Shown in pieces: positions 18,126-27,566 of a DNA stretch of 56,982 nucleotides. Source of the stretch: Vicinamibacteria bacterium (GTDB lineage Bacteria; Acidobacteriota; Vicinamibacteria; Fen-336; JAGNNV01); contig JAIBCN010000058.1 in the NCBI GenBank assembly GCA_019694155.1, forward strand, positions 1 to 56,982, read 5' to 3'. Within the stretch, counting starts at the first letter, position 1. Each line of letters starts with the position of its first letter. The translations under genes and the position numbers were made by a program. The notes under the pieces were generated by a model, which saw nothing but the letters and a program-made list of their open reading frames with translations, was not told where the DNA came from and ran no database searches.

Positions 18126-19454
18126 ATGCGCAAGACCCTGTTGATCCTGGCCGCCCTGGCCCTGGGTGGCCTTTCGTCCGGAGCGGAATCCGCCGACGCG
18201 CCCGCGCGACGGGAAGCGCTGCGGCGGTTCCAGATGGGATGCCAGATCCGCTCCGACAAGTTCAACTACGTGCTGCCCGAGGTCATGCGGGAGAACAAGG
18301 TCGACATGTGGATCGTCACCCTCCAGGAGCAGGCCTACGACCCGCTCTACGACGACCTCGGCCGCGGGTACCCCGGCTCGATGCTCGGGTACTACGTCTT
18401 CACCGACCGCGGCGGCGACCGGATCGAGCGGGCGGCCCTGGGAATCGACGGCTACATGCTCGAGCAGTGCGGGGTCTACGACATCGTCACCGGGCCCGAC
18501 CTCGCCGCCTTCGTGAAGGAGCGCGATCCGAAGCGCATCGCTCTCAACTACTCCGAAGAGATCGGCGCGGCGGACGGCCTGTCGCATTCGAGCTTTCAGA
18601 GGATCTCGAAAGCCCTGGGCGAGCCGTACGTGTCGCGTTTCGTCTCCGCGGAGAAGCTCGTGTCCGACTTCCGCTCGAGGCGGGTCGCCACCGAGATAGC
18701 CGCGTTCTCGGAGGCCGGGCAGCACTCGGTCGAGCTCGCCGAACGCGCGTTGTCGAACGAGGTCATCACCCCGGGGAAGACCACCCTCGAGGACGTGGCC
18801 TGGTGGCTGCAGCAGGCGCTGCTCGAGCGCGGACTGGGGTCGTCGTTCGATATGCCTTCCGTGTACGTCACGGGGAAGAAGGGCATCGAGGGGCTCTCCA
18901 ACGGACGCATCATCCAGGGCGGCGATTTCCTCGCCATCGACTGGGGCGTCTGCGTGATGAACTTCTGCACGGATGTGAAGCGTCAGGCCTATGTCCTCAA
19001 GAGCGGGGAGGTCGCGCCGCCTCCTGGGTATCTGAAGGCCTTCGATCAGGCCATGAAGGTTCGCGAAGTGATCAAGCGGACGGCGCGCCCGGTCGGCACC
19101 GCGGCGGCGATGTTGAAGACGGTCGAAGGTGCGGTCGCGGCCGCAGGCTTCCCGGTGATGAAGGTGTTCAATCAACCCTACGCGGGCGATACCACCGACG
19201 TGATGATCGGCATGCACTCGGTGGGGAACACCGGACACGGTGCGGGACCCTCGATGGCCTTCTTCAATCCGAAGCGCCTGACCTTCGAGCTCAAGCCCTC
19301 GAACATGATCTCGGTGGAGTTCTTCGCCTACACGCCCCTGCCGGAATGGGGCGGGGCGAAGCTGCGCGTGCCCATCGAGGACGACGCGATCCTCACGCCG
19401 CGGGGCATCGAGTTCCTTCACCCTCACTCCACCCGCCTTCTCGTCATCAAGTAA
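18126..19454 (+). CDS. Secreted M24-family (Xaa-Pro aminopeptidase-like) peptidase
   Basis: A 442-residue protein with an N-terminal signal peptide (MRKTLLILAALALGGLSSG, cleavage near residue 20-24), an N-terminal creatinase-like domain and a C-terminal pita-bread M24 domain. Metal-ligand pattern: D in AIDWGV, D in NFCTDVKR, H in GNTGHGAGPSM, E in SVEFFAY and a final E before DDAIL. An extracytoplasmic dipeptidase or aminopeptidase role is likely; substrate unknown. It is 35 bases downstream of rimO and 47 bases before mlaE. The RBS is AAGAGGAAG. Confidence 0.85.
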   Translation: MRKTLLILAALALGGLSSGAESADAPARREALRRFQMGCQIRSDKFNYVLPEVMRENKVDMWIVTLQEQAYDPLYDDLGRGYPGSMLGYYVFTDRGGDRIERAALGIDGYMLEQCGVYDIVTGPDLAAFVKERDPKRIALNYSEEIGAADGLSHSSFQRISKALGEPYVSRFVSAEKLVSDFRSRRVATEIAAFSEAGQHSVELAERALSNEVITPGKTTLEDVAWWLQQALLERGLGSSFDMPSVYVTGKKGIEGLSNGRIIQGGDFLAIDWGVCVMNFCTDVKRQAYVLKSGEVAPPPGYLKAFDQAMKVREVIKRTARPVGTAAAMLKTVEGAVAAAGFPVMKVFNQPYAGDTTDVMIGMHSVGNTGHGAGPSMAFFNPKRLTFELKPSNMISVEFFAYTPLPEWGGAKLRVPIEDDAILTPRGIEFLHPHSTRLLVIK

Positions 19455-19501
19455 GCGCGATTTCCGCAATCCGCCTCGGACGGGCAAAATAGGGGACTCG
19501 C

Positions 19502-20296
19502 TTGACTCCAGTCACTGCTCTTTTTCAATCACTGCTCGTGGCCATGGGCCGCACGGGCATGGGATTCGCGCGCCACGTGGGCCAGATCGCGCTCCTGACC
19601 GTGGGCGTCGTCAAGGCCGTGCTTCAGGGCGGAGTCTCCCTTCGAATGGTGTTCGCCCAGGCCTACGAGCAGGGCATCGGCAGCCTGCCGCTCGTGCTCG
19701 TCACCGCGGTTCTCTCCGGGATCGTCACCTCGCAGCAGGGCGGCTACCAGTTCTCCTCGAACATCCCCCTGTACATCCTGGGCAGCGTCGTCACCTCGAG
19801 CGTGGTCCTCGAACTGGGCCCGGTCATGACGGCGTTCGTGCTCATCGGCAGGGTGGGCGCGCGCATCACCGCGGAGATCGGAACCATGGCGGTGTCCGAG
19901 CAGGTCGACGCGCTGATTTCGCTCGGTCGCGATCCCGTGCCTTTCCTGGCCGCGCCCCGCGTCATCGCGGGCATGCTCGTGACCCCGGTCCTCGTGGGTT
20001 TCGCGAACGCGGTCGGCGTCGTGACCGGTCTCGTTTCCGCGCGCGCCACCATGGGCCTTGGGCCCGAGGGCTTTCTGTATGGGGCGCGGCTGTACTGGCA
20101 CTCGTGGGATCTCTTCTATTCGCTCGCCAAGGCCTTCGTCTTCGGATTCATGATTCCGATCATCTCCACCCACATGGGCCTCATCACCCACGGCGGCGCC
20201 GAGGGCGTGGGACGCAACACCACGACCTCCGTGGTGTTCATGATCATCACCGTGCTCGTGGTCGATGCCACCTTCCCCCCGCTCTTCCTCAACTAG
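19502..20296 (+). CDS. mlaE: MlaE-type ABC transporter permease
   Basis: Inner-membrane permease of an MCE/Mla phospholipid-transport system. It has 264 residues with five or six hydrophobic segments and the family core ELGPVMTAFVLIGRVGARITAEIGTM. It starts at TTG 19502, supported by GGGGA five bases upstream; an ATG at 19544 is an alternative. It is followed by the ATPase ten bases later and the MCE protein after that. No mlaB or mlaC gene is present nearby. Confidence 0.92.
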   Translation: MTPVTALFQSLLVAMGRTGMGFARHVGQIALLTVGVVKAVLQGGVSLRMVFAQAYEQGIGSLPLVLVTAVLSGIVTSQQGGYQFSSNIPLYILGSVVTSSVVLELGPVMTAFVLIGRVGARITAEIGTMAVSEQVDALISLGRDPVPFLAAPRVIAGMLVTPVLVGFANAVGVVTGLVSARATMGLGPEGFLYGARLYWHSWDLFYSLAKAFVFGFMIPIISTHMGLITHGGAEGVGRNTTTSVVFMIITVLVVDATFPPLFLN

Positions 20297-20306
20297 CAGG
20301 GGCCGA

Positions 20307-21146
20307 ATGGACATCAGCGAGCAGATCACCATCGAGTACGAGAACGTCCACAAGCGCTTCGACACGCCTGTGCTGTCCGGTGTCGGCCTCACCGTGCGTC
20401 GGGGTGAGACCATCTCGATCCTGGGCACGTCGGGAACGGGCAAGAGCGTTCTGCTCAAGACCACCATCGGTCTGATCACTCCCGATCGCGGCGACGTGCG
20501 CATCGACGGAGTCAGCGTCTACCACTCGAACCCGGCGGAATTGCGCGGGATCCGTCAGGCCGTGCGCTACGTGTTTCAGTACGCGGCCCTCTTTGATTCC
20601 CTCAACATCTACGACAACGTGGCCATGGGACTCGAGCCCGAGACCCTGCGCACTCTGGACAAGAAGGTGATCCTCGATCGAATCGCGAACTCGCTCGAGA
20701 ACGTGAATCTCGACCCCAGCAAGGTTCTTTCGAAGCTCCCGGCCGAGCTTTCAGGCGGCATGCGCAAGCGCGTGGGCCTGGCCCGCGCGATCGTCGGGGA
20801 GCCGCGCATCATCCTCTACGACGAACCCGTCACCGGCCTCGATCCCGTGAACGCGGCGACCGTCAACCGGCTCATCACCTCCATCGCGGAGCGCACCAAG
20901 GTCACGTCCATCGTGGTCACCCACGATGTGCCCGGAGCGCTCGAGATGTCCCACCGCGTGGCTCTGCTCGACAACGGGAAGCTCCGCTTCGTTGGGACGC
21001 CGGAGGAGTTCAAGGGAAGCGACGACCCCCTTGTGATGGCTTTCGCCGACCGCCAGGCGGCCGCTCGCGCTGCGCTCAAGCTCATTGAGCACGAGACTGA
21101 AGACAACGAATCCGGAACACCGCATGCGGTGTCGATTGGAGTATGA
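20307..21146 (+). CDS. mlaF: MlaF-type ABC transporter ATPase
   Basis: Nucleotide-binding subunit for lipid transport, 279 residues from ATG 20307 (AGGGG upstream). Walker A is GTSGTGKSVLL, the signature is ELSGGMRKRVGLARA, Walker B is IILYDEPVTGLDP and the switch His is in VTHDVP. The modified signature with GGMRKR is typical of the MlaF/Ttg2A subfamily. The gene is three bases from mlaD. Confidence 0.95.
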   Translation: MDISEQITIEYENVHKRFDTPVLSGVGLTVRRGETISILGTSGTGKSVLLKTTIGLITPDRGDVRIDGVSVYHSNPAELRGIRQAVRYVFQYAALFDSLNIYDNVAMGLEPETLRTLDKKVILDRIANSLENVNLDPSKVLSKLPAELSGGMRKRVGLARAIVGEPRIILYDEPVTGLDPVNAATVNRLITSIAERTKVTSIVVTHDVPGALEMSHRVALLDNGKLRFVGTPEEFKGSDDPLVMAFADRQAAARAALKLIEHETEDNESGTPHAVSIGV

Positions 21147-21149
21147 GAC

Positions 21150-22085
21150 ATGAGTGACAAAGCCGCCGTTCTGGCGCCCCCCGCGCGCGGGAAGAATCAG
21201 GAGTTGTGGGTCGGTCTGTTCGTCATCGTGGGCACCCTCGTCACTTTCTACCTGCTCCTGACCCTCACCGACGCGGCTTTGTTTCGAGGCCGCTACATCG
21301 TCTCCAGCCTGGTGAAGGACGCGAGCGGCGTGCGCAAGGGGGACCCGGTCCTGATGAAGGGCGTGACCATCGGCCGCGTTCAGAAGTTCGTCATGCGCGG
21401 CAACCAGGTCGAGGTGTACCTCGAGCTGGAAGGGGAGTATCACAAGATCCCCACCGATTCGCGCGTGGAAATCGTAAGCGCGAGCATGCTCGGCGGGATG
21501 CAGGCCCGGGTCATCGAAGGCTCGGGGACGGACTACGCCGTGAATGGCAGCATGCTCACCGGCGCGGTACCGCCCACCCTTCAGGAACAGGCGGACTCGA
21601 TCGCCAACGAGGGCAAGAAGACCATGGCCCGGGTCCAGGAGCTGCTCTCGGAAAAGATGGTGAGCGACACCCACTCGAGCATGTCGGAACTCGACACTCT
21701 CCTGAAGCGTCTGTCCTCGATCGCGAACGAGCAGCAGAAGGAATTGAGGGCCCTGACGACCTCCATGCGTGAGGCCTCGCAGAACATGGCGAAGGCGACC
21801 TCGCGTGAAGAGATCGATCGCGCCATGAAGCGCCTCGACACCCTGAGCGCATCGGCCGAGCGGGCCTCCGCCACCATCGAGTCCTCGACCAAGGCCCTCG
21901 ACGCGGTCCTTGGCCGCATCCAGCGCGGCGAGGGCACGCTCGGCAAGATGTCCGTCGACGACACGCTCTACAAGAACCTCAACAAGACGCTAGAGAGCAT
22001 GGACGCCACCGCGCTGGAGGCGAAGAACCTCCTGGCCGACCTGAAGGCCAACCCGAAGAAGTATCTGAAGGTCAGCGTCTTCTAG
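21150..22085 (+). CDS. mlaD: MlaD-type MCE-domain lipid-binding protein
   Basis: Substrate-binding component anchored in the inner membrane and projecting into the periplasm. It has 311 residues: TM about 20-42 (LWVGLFVIVGTLVTFYLLL), MCE domain about 45-135 (SGVRKGDPVLMKGVTIGRV) and a long helical/coiled-coil C-terminus (about 140-300) that may build a tunnel or bundle. C-terminal LGKMSVDDTLYKNL resembles other MCE proteins of the soil phyla. Its stop TAG overlaps the convergent gene's stop at a palindromic CTAG. Confidence 0.93.
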   Translation: MSDKAAVLAPPARGKNQELWVGLFVIVGTLVTFYLLLTLTDAALFRGRYIVSSLVKDASGVRKGDPVLMKGVTIGRVQKFVMRGNQVEVYLELEGEYHKIPTDSRVEIVSASMLGGMQARVIEGSGTDYAVNGSMLTGAVPPTLQEQADSIANEGKKTMARVQELLSEKMVSDTHSSMSELDTLLKRLSSIANEQQKELRALTTSMREASQNMAKATSREEIDRAMKRLDTLSASAERASATIESSTKALDAVLGRIQRGEGTLGKMSVDDTLYKNLNKTLESMDATALEAKNLLADLKANPKKYLKVSVF

Positions 22086-22957
22086 AAGCGGAAGCCGAGA
22101 GTGATGAAGGCGGCGGCCTCGTGCCGGCGCACGGGGTCCTCGAGGAAATAGACAACCTTCGCTGCGAGCGCTGGGTCGCTCACGGAGTGGAACGCCCCCG
22201 ATTTCGACCAGGCCGCGATCGCACCGATGTCCTGTTTGCGGTTCTCCGGAGCCTGCCTGACCGTGGTCAGGTCGTAGACCGGGCCGATCAGGAACTTCCG
22301 GCCGTTTCCGCGATCGAACTCGCGCAGCGCGAGCACCTCGAGGGTGAGAACGGTCGAGCCCTTCGCCCTGACCAGGGTGTCGAGAATGGGTTCGTAGAAA
22401 TAGGGCTCGCCCGCTTTCGCGGCCTTGTAGCGGGAGACCTCAGCCCGTGCCCGCGCCACCACCGAGCCGGCTCTGGCCTTGAGGGTGGGGGAGAAGAAGG
22501 CCCGCCCCGCAAACCCTGCGGCAGCCTGGCCCTGCCTCTCCCGGATGACGTCGTCATCGAAGTTGGCGGACGCTTTTTCGAACGGGAGAAAGGCCTTGAA
22601 TGTTCCGAAGTAGTAGATGGGTTCCACCCCGACCCGGAGGTCGACCACGGAGAGGGGCGAGTATTCGAACCAGGCCCCGACTCGGGCGAAAGCCGGGGTG
22701 AACCGGTTCATGAGGCCCGTTGCCAGATGGGCGTCCTTGTGAAGGAGATCGTCGCTCTGGTTGATCGGCTTCGTCCACGAAACGTCGAGGGAGTCCATGA
22801 CTCCGAGGGGATTCAGGACGAAGAAGAAGGTGTTGTCGACGCGGCGTTCCCATAGACGCGGGGCCCGCGCGGTCGCGGCAACGGGGGCGGCGTCCTGCGC
22901 CGTCGAGAAGTTCGCGGAGATCAGCAGGGCGGCAAGAAGGGCAGGCGGTTTCCTCAC
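22082..22957 (-). CDS. Predicted outer-membrane beta-barrel protein, uncharacterised
   Basis: A 291-residue protein with a signal peptide (MRKPPALLAALLISANFSTAQ, cleaved near residue 22) starting at GTG 22957. The remainder alternates hydrophobic and polar residues with many aromatic strands (VGVEPIYYFGTFKAFLPF, TVLTLEVLALREF) and ends in FITLGFRF, the terminal phenylalanine expected of an outer-membrane barrel. I do not recognise the family. It converges with the Mla operon and shares four stop-codon bases, so it might be the outer-membrane partner, but this is speculation. Confidence 0.65.
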   Translation of the reverse strand: MRKPPALLAALLISANFSTAQDAAPVAATARAPRLWERRVDNTFFFVLNPLGVMDSLDVSWTKPINQSDDLLHKDAHLATGLMNRFTPAFARVGAWFEYSPLSVVDLRVGVEPIYYFGTFKAFLPFEKASANFDDDVIRERQGQAAAGFAGRAFFSPTLKARAGSVVARARAEVSRYKAAKAGEPYFYEPILDTLVRAKGSTVLTLEVLALREFDRGNGRKFLIGPVYDLTTVRQAPENRKQDIGAIAAWSKSGAFHSVSDPALAAKVVYFLEDPVRRHEAAAFITLGFRF

Positions 22958-23075
22958 GACCGCCGACCTTATCTCACGTCGCGGACTCCATGTCGTGAGC
23001 ACAAGGAGCGCCCCCAAGCCGTGGAGCGGCGGGCTAAGATCCGGGCGGACCCACGTTCCCGGAGAAAATCGACCC

Positions 23076-23969
23076 ATGAACCTGATCGCGCCCGCCCTCG
23101 CCGCTTCCTTCGCCGCCTTCGCCGGATTCGACCAGGCGCCGGCCGCGGCCCCGTCGCCCAGGGTGGTGCCGGGAGCGAGCGCCACCGCCGGCTCGCCGGA
23201 CCCGAATGCCCCTCGCATCATCGACGGGGTCGATACGGTCTTCATGGAAGAGATGACCTGGATGGAGATCCGCGACGCGATGAAGGCGGGGAAGGACACC
23301 GTCATCGTGGCTTCCGGTGGTCTCGAACAGAACGGGCCGTACCTCGTTTCCGCGAAGCACAACATCGTCCTTCGCGCGACCACCGAGGCTCTCGCCCGGA
23401 AGCTCGGAAACGCGCTCGTCTCCTCCATCATCCAGTTCGTGCCGGAGGGCGAGATTGATCCGCCGACCGGGCACATGAAGTACCCGGGCACGATCAGCCT
23501 GAGCGCCGCGACATTCGAGGCGCTCCTCACCGATGTCGTCTCGTCCCTCAAGACGAACGGCTTCAAGACGATCGTCCTCATCGGCGACTCCGGCGGGAAC
23601 CAGGCGGGGATGAAGAAGGTGGCGGAGGCGCTCTCGGCGAAATGGGCGGCCGCAGGGGCTCCGAACCGCGCCTACTTCATACCCGAGTACTACCAGTACG
23701 CCGCGCTTCAGGACTGGATCGAGACGGGACTGGGCATCAAGCAGGTGGATGAAGGACTCCACGACGACTACGCCATCAGTTCCATGATGGCCCTCGTGGA
23801 TCCGAACTCGATTCGCTTGAAGCAGCGGGCGGCGAAAGGGAAGGACACGATCAACGGCGTGAAGCTGTCACCCCTTTCCACCACCCAGGCGAACGCGCGG
23901 AAGATCGTCGAGCATCGGGTGGACGCCACGATCGAGGCCCTCAAGAAGGCTATGGCGGCTCAGAGGTAG
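23076..23969 (+). CDS. Creatininase-family protein with altered metal-site residues
   Basis: A 297-residue protein from ATG 23076 (GGAGA ten bases upstream) with a hydrophobic N-terminus (about 1-25) that may be a signal. The fold signature of creatinine amidohydrolases is present, but EQHG...TD becomes EQNGPYLVSAKH: E84 is kept, the second ligand His is N86 and the bridging Asp aligns with H95. The usual NGHGGN is GDSGGN (170-175). The metal site must therefore differ or be absent. It starts a chain of four closely spaced genes with amidase, deacetylase and coaA. Substrate unknown. Confidence 0.75.
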   Translation: MNLIAPALAASFAAFAGFDQAPAAAPSPRVVPGASATAGSPDPNAPRIIDGVDTVFMEEMTWMEIRDAMKAGKDTVIVASGGLEQNGPYLVSAKHNIVLRATTEALARKLGNALVSSIIQFVPEGEIDPPTGHMKYPGTISLSAATFEALLTDVVSSLKTNGFKTIVLIGDSGGNQAGMKKVAEALSAKWAAAGAPNRAYFIPEYYQYAALQDWIETGLGIKQVDEGLHDDYAISSMMALVDPNSIRLKQRAAKGKDTINGVKLSPLSTTQANARKIVEHRVDATIEALKKAMAAQR

Positions 23970-23977
23970 GGACGAGA

Positions 23978-25606
23978 ATGACCGGGCGCCGCGAGTTTCT
24001 GAAGCTGGGCATGGCCGCAGCGGTGCAGCCGCCCACAACCGGGGCGGTTCCCGGCGCTCCGCGTCGAAGCGCCGTTCCTCCCGCTCGCTTTCCATTCGAG
24101 GAAGCGACGATCGAAAGCCTGAACGCCCGCATGACGAAAGGGGATCTCACCTCGTCGGCGCTCACCCGCGCCTATCTCGACCGGATCGCCGCCGTGGACC
24201 GCGGTCCCTCCGGCCTGCGAAGCATCATCGAGACGAATCCGGACGCCTTGAAAATCGCGGCCTCGCTCGATGCGGAGAGACGGGCGGGCCGGGTCCGGGG
24301 GCCCCTTCACGGTCTGCCGATTCTGGTCAAGGACAACATTGAGACCGGCGACCAGATGGCGACGAGCGCCGGGTCCCTGGCCCTCGCCAAGCATCGTGCG
24401 CGCAAGGACGCCTTCCTGGTGGAGCGCTTGCGCCTCGCGGGCGCCGTGGTCCTCGGCAAAGCAAACCTCTCCGAGTGGGCGAACTTCCGTTCCACGAAGA
24501 GCAGCAGCGGGTGGAGCGGCCGGGGCGGACAGTGTCGGAATCCGTACGCTCTCGACCGAAACCCCTGCGGCTCCAGCTCAGGGTCGGGTGCTGCGGCCTC
24601 GGCGAACCTGTGCGTAGCCGCGATAGGGAGCGAGACGGACGGCTCCATCGTCTGCCCCTCCTCGGGGAACGGCATCGTCGGGATCAAGCCGACCCTCGGC
24701 CTGGTGAGTCGGTCGGGCATCATTCCCATCGCGCATTCGCAGGACACGGCCGGCCCCATGGCCCGGACGGTGGCGGATGCCGCCGCGCTTCTCACCGCGA
24801 TCACGGGCGTCGATCCGCGCGACAACGCCACCATCCCCAGTTCGGGTCGCGGCGCCTCCGACTACACCTCGTTTCTCGACCGAGGCGGACTGAAGGGGGC
24901 CCGCATCGGGATAGGCCGGAAGTTCTTCGGCAGGGACGCCCGGGTCGACCGCATCATGGAAGAGGCCATCCGGGCCATGAGGGACGCGGGCGCCTCCATG
25001 GTCGACGACTGCGAGCTGTCTCCGGGGCAGGAGTACGGTGACAGTGAATTCGAGGTGCTCTTGTACGAGTTCAAGGCCGACCTCGACGCCTATCTCGCAA
25101 CCGTCGATCCTTCGGTGGGCATCCGGAGCCTCGAGGATGCAATCCGCTTCAACGACGAAAACCGGGCGCGGTCCATGCCCTTCTTCGGTCAGGAGATCTT
25201 TCTTCAGGCGGTGAAGAAGGGCGGCCTCGATTCCAAGGAATACAAGGATGCCCTCGCCCGGAACCTCAAGGCGTCCCGCGAGGACGGCATCGACAAAGCG
25301 CTCGCCAAGGACCGGCTCGATGCCATCCTGGCGCCTACAGGCGGCCCGGCGTGGCTCATCGATCTCGTGAACGGGGATTCGTTCAGCGGCGTGTCCAGTT
25401 CGCAGCCTCCCGCGGTCGCCGGATACCCCGCGATCACCGTACCGGCCGGGTTCATCTCGGGACTTCCGGTCGGGATGACCCTGATGGGCGCCCCATGGTC
25501 GGAGGGCGCGCTGATCAAGTATGCGTACGCGTTCGAGCAGGCCACTCGTCATCGGCGCCCGCCCTCGCTCGCACCGACGGTCAGCCTCCCGGAAGCCTCC
25601 GCTTGA
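23978..25606 (+). CDS. Amidase-signature hydrolase with Tat-type signal
   Basis: A 542-residue amidase-signature enzyme. The N-terminus GRREFLKLGMAAA is a twin-arginine motif, so export in folded form is likely. The Ser-cis-Ser-Lys triad is K118 (LVKDN), a Ser in CGSSSGSG (198-204) and S223 (ETDGSIVCPSS). It would cleave carboxamide bonds outside the cytoplasm; substrate unknown. It lies eight bases after the creatininase-like gene and overlaps the next gene's TTG start. Confidence 0.9.
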   Translation: MTGRREFLKLGMAAAVQPPTTGAVPGAPRRSAVPPARFPFEEATIESLNARMTKGDLTSSALTRAYLDRIAAVDRGPSGLRSIIETNPDALKIAASLDAERRAGRVRGPLHGLPILVKDNIETGDQMATSAGSLALAKHRARKDAFLVERLRLAGAVVLGKANLSEWANFRSTKSSSGWSGRGGQCRNPYALDRNPCGSSSGSGAAASANLCVAAIGSETDGSIVCPSSGNGIVGIKPTLGLVSRSGIIPIAHSQDTAGPMARTVADAAALLTAITGVDPRDNATIPSSGRGASDYTSFLDRGGLKGARIGIGRKFFGRDARVDRIMEEAIRAMRDAGASMVDDCELSPGQEYGDSEFEVLLYEFKADLDAYLATVDPSVGIRSLEDAIRFNDENRARSMPFFGQEIFLQAVKKGGLDSKEYKDALARNLKASREDGIDKALAKDRLDAILAPTGGPAWLIDLVNGDSFSGVSSSQPPAVAGYPAITVPAGFISGLPVGMTLMGAPWSEGALIKYAYAFEQATRHRRPPSLAPTVSLPEASA

Positions 25607-26598
25607 CGTCGCGAGCGATGCCCGCCCTCGCGCTCTGCGCGGGGCTGGGGCTTCTGACGGCTCCCGCCGCATCTGTGAACCCGGCCCCCCGTCAGGCTCC
25701 GGAGGCTCGACCCGTCCGGCAACTCGCGGTCACCTTCGACGACCTGCCCGCGGTCAGCGTCGTGAAGGGCGACACCGTGTCACTCGGGGTCTTCACCGAT
25801 CGCCTGCTGGAGAACTTCACCACCCACGCGGTGCCCGTGACGGGCTTCGTGAACGAGGGAAAGCTCACGGTCGCTGGCGAAGGACTGGAGGGCCAGGCGG
25901 CGCGAGTCGCGCTGCTTGGGAAGTGGCTCGCGAAGGGATTCGAGCTGGGCAATCACACCTATTCGCACCGGAGCCTCAATGAGCTTCCCATCGAGGAGTT
26001 CGAGGCCGACGTGGTTCGCGGAGAACCGGTGACCGCCGCCCTGATGGGGACGCAAGGCCGCCGGCTGCGCTATTTCCGCCATCCCTTCCTGCACGTCGGG
26101 CTCGATCTCGCCAAGCGTCGGGCCTTCGAGGCCTGGCTCAGCGCGCGGGGCTACACGGTGGCGCCGGTCACGATCGACAACGACGACTACATCTTCGCCG
26201 CGGTCTACGCGGCCGCGCTCAAGGAGGGCGCGCCGGAGACCGCCCACAAGGTCGCAGACGCCTACCTCGTCTACATGAGCGCGGTTTTCGACTTCCACGA
26301 GGCCCTGGCTCAATCGTTGTTCGGGCGTCCGGTCCGGCACGTGCTGCTTCTCCATGCGAACGAGCTCAACGCCGATTACGCCGGCCGGCTCTTCGAGCGG
26401 CTGCGACAGAGGAACTACGAGTTCGTGAGCCTGGAAAAGGCCCTCGAAGACCCCGCCTATGCCTCCGCCGATGCCTACGTGGGCAGGTGGGGGATATCGT
26501 GGATGCATCACTGGGAGCAGGCGATGGGCCGGCCGCGGACCGGCGCACCGGACCCTCCGGCCTTTGTGACGGAAGCCTATGAGAAGGGACGGAAATGA
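25603..26598 (+). CDS. Secreted polysaccharide deacetylase (NodB-like)
   Basis: Carbohydrate esterase 4 fold acting on N-acetylated sugars. TTG 25603 is chosen because it overlaps the amidase stop and has GGAAG seven bases upstream; ATG 25618 is the alternative. Residues 6-24 are a signal sequence. Motif 1 is TFDDLPA (D46-D47), motif 2 is [10 protein letters not shown] with the two metal His, and motif 3 is RYFRHPFLH. The late domain includes [12 protein letters not shown], the usual leaving-group His motif. About 331 residues. It overlaps coaA by four bases (ATGA). Confidence 0.85.
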   Translation: MTSRAMPALALCAGLGLLTAPAASVNPAPRQAPEARPVRQLAVTFDDLPAVSVVKGDTVSLGVFTDRLLENFTTHAVPVTGFVNEGKLTVAGEGLEGQAARVALLGKWLAKGFELGNHTYSHRSLNELPIEEFEADVVRGEPVTAALMGTQGRRLRYFRHPFLHVGLDLAKRRAFEAWLSARGYTVAPVTIDNDDYIFAAVYAAALKEGAPETAHKVADAYLVYMSAVFDFHEALAQSLFGRPVRHVLLLHANELNADYAGRLFERLRQRNYEFVSLEKALEDPAYASADAYVGRWGISWMHHWEQAMGRPRTGAPDPPAFVTEAYEKGRK

Positions 26599-27530
26599 GC
26601 CTCTCGCACTACCTGTCTTTCACCCGTCACGAGTGGGCTCCCTTGCGGGGCAAGACGCCGCTCACTCTCAACGAGAGCGACCTCCAGGACCTGCGCGGCC
26701 TCAACGAGCGCCTCGACCTCGACGAGGTCCGTGACATCTACCTGCCCCTCTCCCGTCTGCTGAATCTCTACGTGGCGGCTTCGCAGCAGCTCGGGCTCGT
26801 GACCGACACGTTCCTCGGCAACACCGCGGCCCATGTTCCCTTCATCATCGGCATCGCGGGCAGCGTGGCGGTGGGGAAGAGCACCACCGCGCGCGTGCTC
26901 CGCGCGCTGCTGGCGCGATGGCCGAACCACCCCAAGGTCGATCTCGTCACCACCGACGGCTTCATCTTCCCGAACCGGGTCCTGATCGAACGCGGCATCA
27001 TGAGCCGGAAGGGGTTCCCGGAGAGCTACGACGTCAAGCGGCTGATCGAGTTCATGGTGGCGGTGAAGTCGGGCGAGCCGGAGGTGGACGCTCCCACGTA
27101 CTCCCATGTCGCCTACGACATCGTTCCCGGCCAGTTCCAGAGCGTGCGCGCGCCGAACATCCTGGTGGTGGAAGGGCTCAACGTCCTGCAGACCGGAGCC
27201 CAGGTGGCGGGGAAGCCCGCGCGATCGTTCGTGTCCGACTTCTTCGACTTCTCGATCTACATCGATGCCGACGAAGCCGACATCGAGCGCTGGTACGTGG
27301 AGCGCTTCCTGTCCCTGCGGGGAAGCGTGTTCAGCAATCCGGCCTCGTACTTCCACAAGTACGCTTCCCTCTCCGACGCGGACGCGGTGGCGGAGGCCCG
27401 CCGGATCTGGCGCGAGATCAACGGGCTCAACCTTCACGAAAACGTGCTGCCCACGAGAGAGCGGGCGCAGCTGATTCTCGAGAAGGCCACGGACCACCGC
27501 ATTTCGAGCGTCCAGCTGAGGAAGATCTAG
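26595..27530 (+). CDS. coaA: Type I pantothenate kinase
   Basis: First step of coenzyme A synthesis, ATP-dependent phosphorylation of pantothenate. It has 311 residues, the usual CoaA length. P-loop GSVAVGKST at 89-97, [20 protein letters not shown] and [12 protein letters not shown] are all typical of prokaryotic type I (CoaA) enzymes. The ATG overlaps the deacetylase stop, so expression is coupled to that chain even though the function is housekeeping. Confidence 0.96.
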   Translation: MSLSHYLSFTRHEWAPLRGKTPLTLNESDLQDLRGLNERLDLDEVRDIYLPLSRLLNLYVAASQQLGLVTDTFLGNTAAHVPFIIGIAGSVAVGKSTTARVLRALLARWPNHPKVDLVTTDGFIFPNRVLIERGIMSRKGFPESYDVKRLIEFMVAVKSGEPEVDAPTYSHVAYDIVPGQFQSVRAPNILVVEGLNVLQTGAQVAGKPARSFVSDFFDFSIYIDADEADIERWYVERFLSLRGSVFSNPASYFHKYASLSDADAVAEARRIWREINGLNLHENVLPTRERAQLILEKATDHRISSVQLRKI

Positions 27531-27538
27531 CGTCCCGC

Positions 27539-27554
27539 CTCGCGCTCTCGCGAG
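27539..27554. terminator. Hairpin between convergent coaA and enoyl-CoA hydratase genes
   Basis: CTCGCG and CGCGAG pair around CTCT in the 36-base convergent gap. No T-tract follows, so termination is inferred only from position. Confidence 0.4.
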
Positions 27555-27566
27555 ACCGGACCCTGG

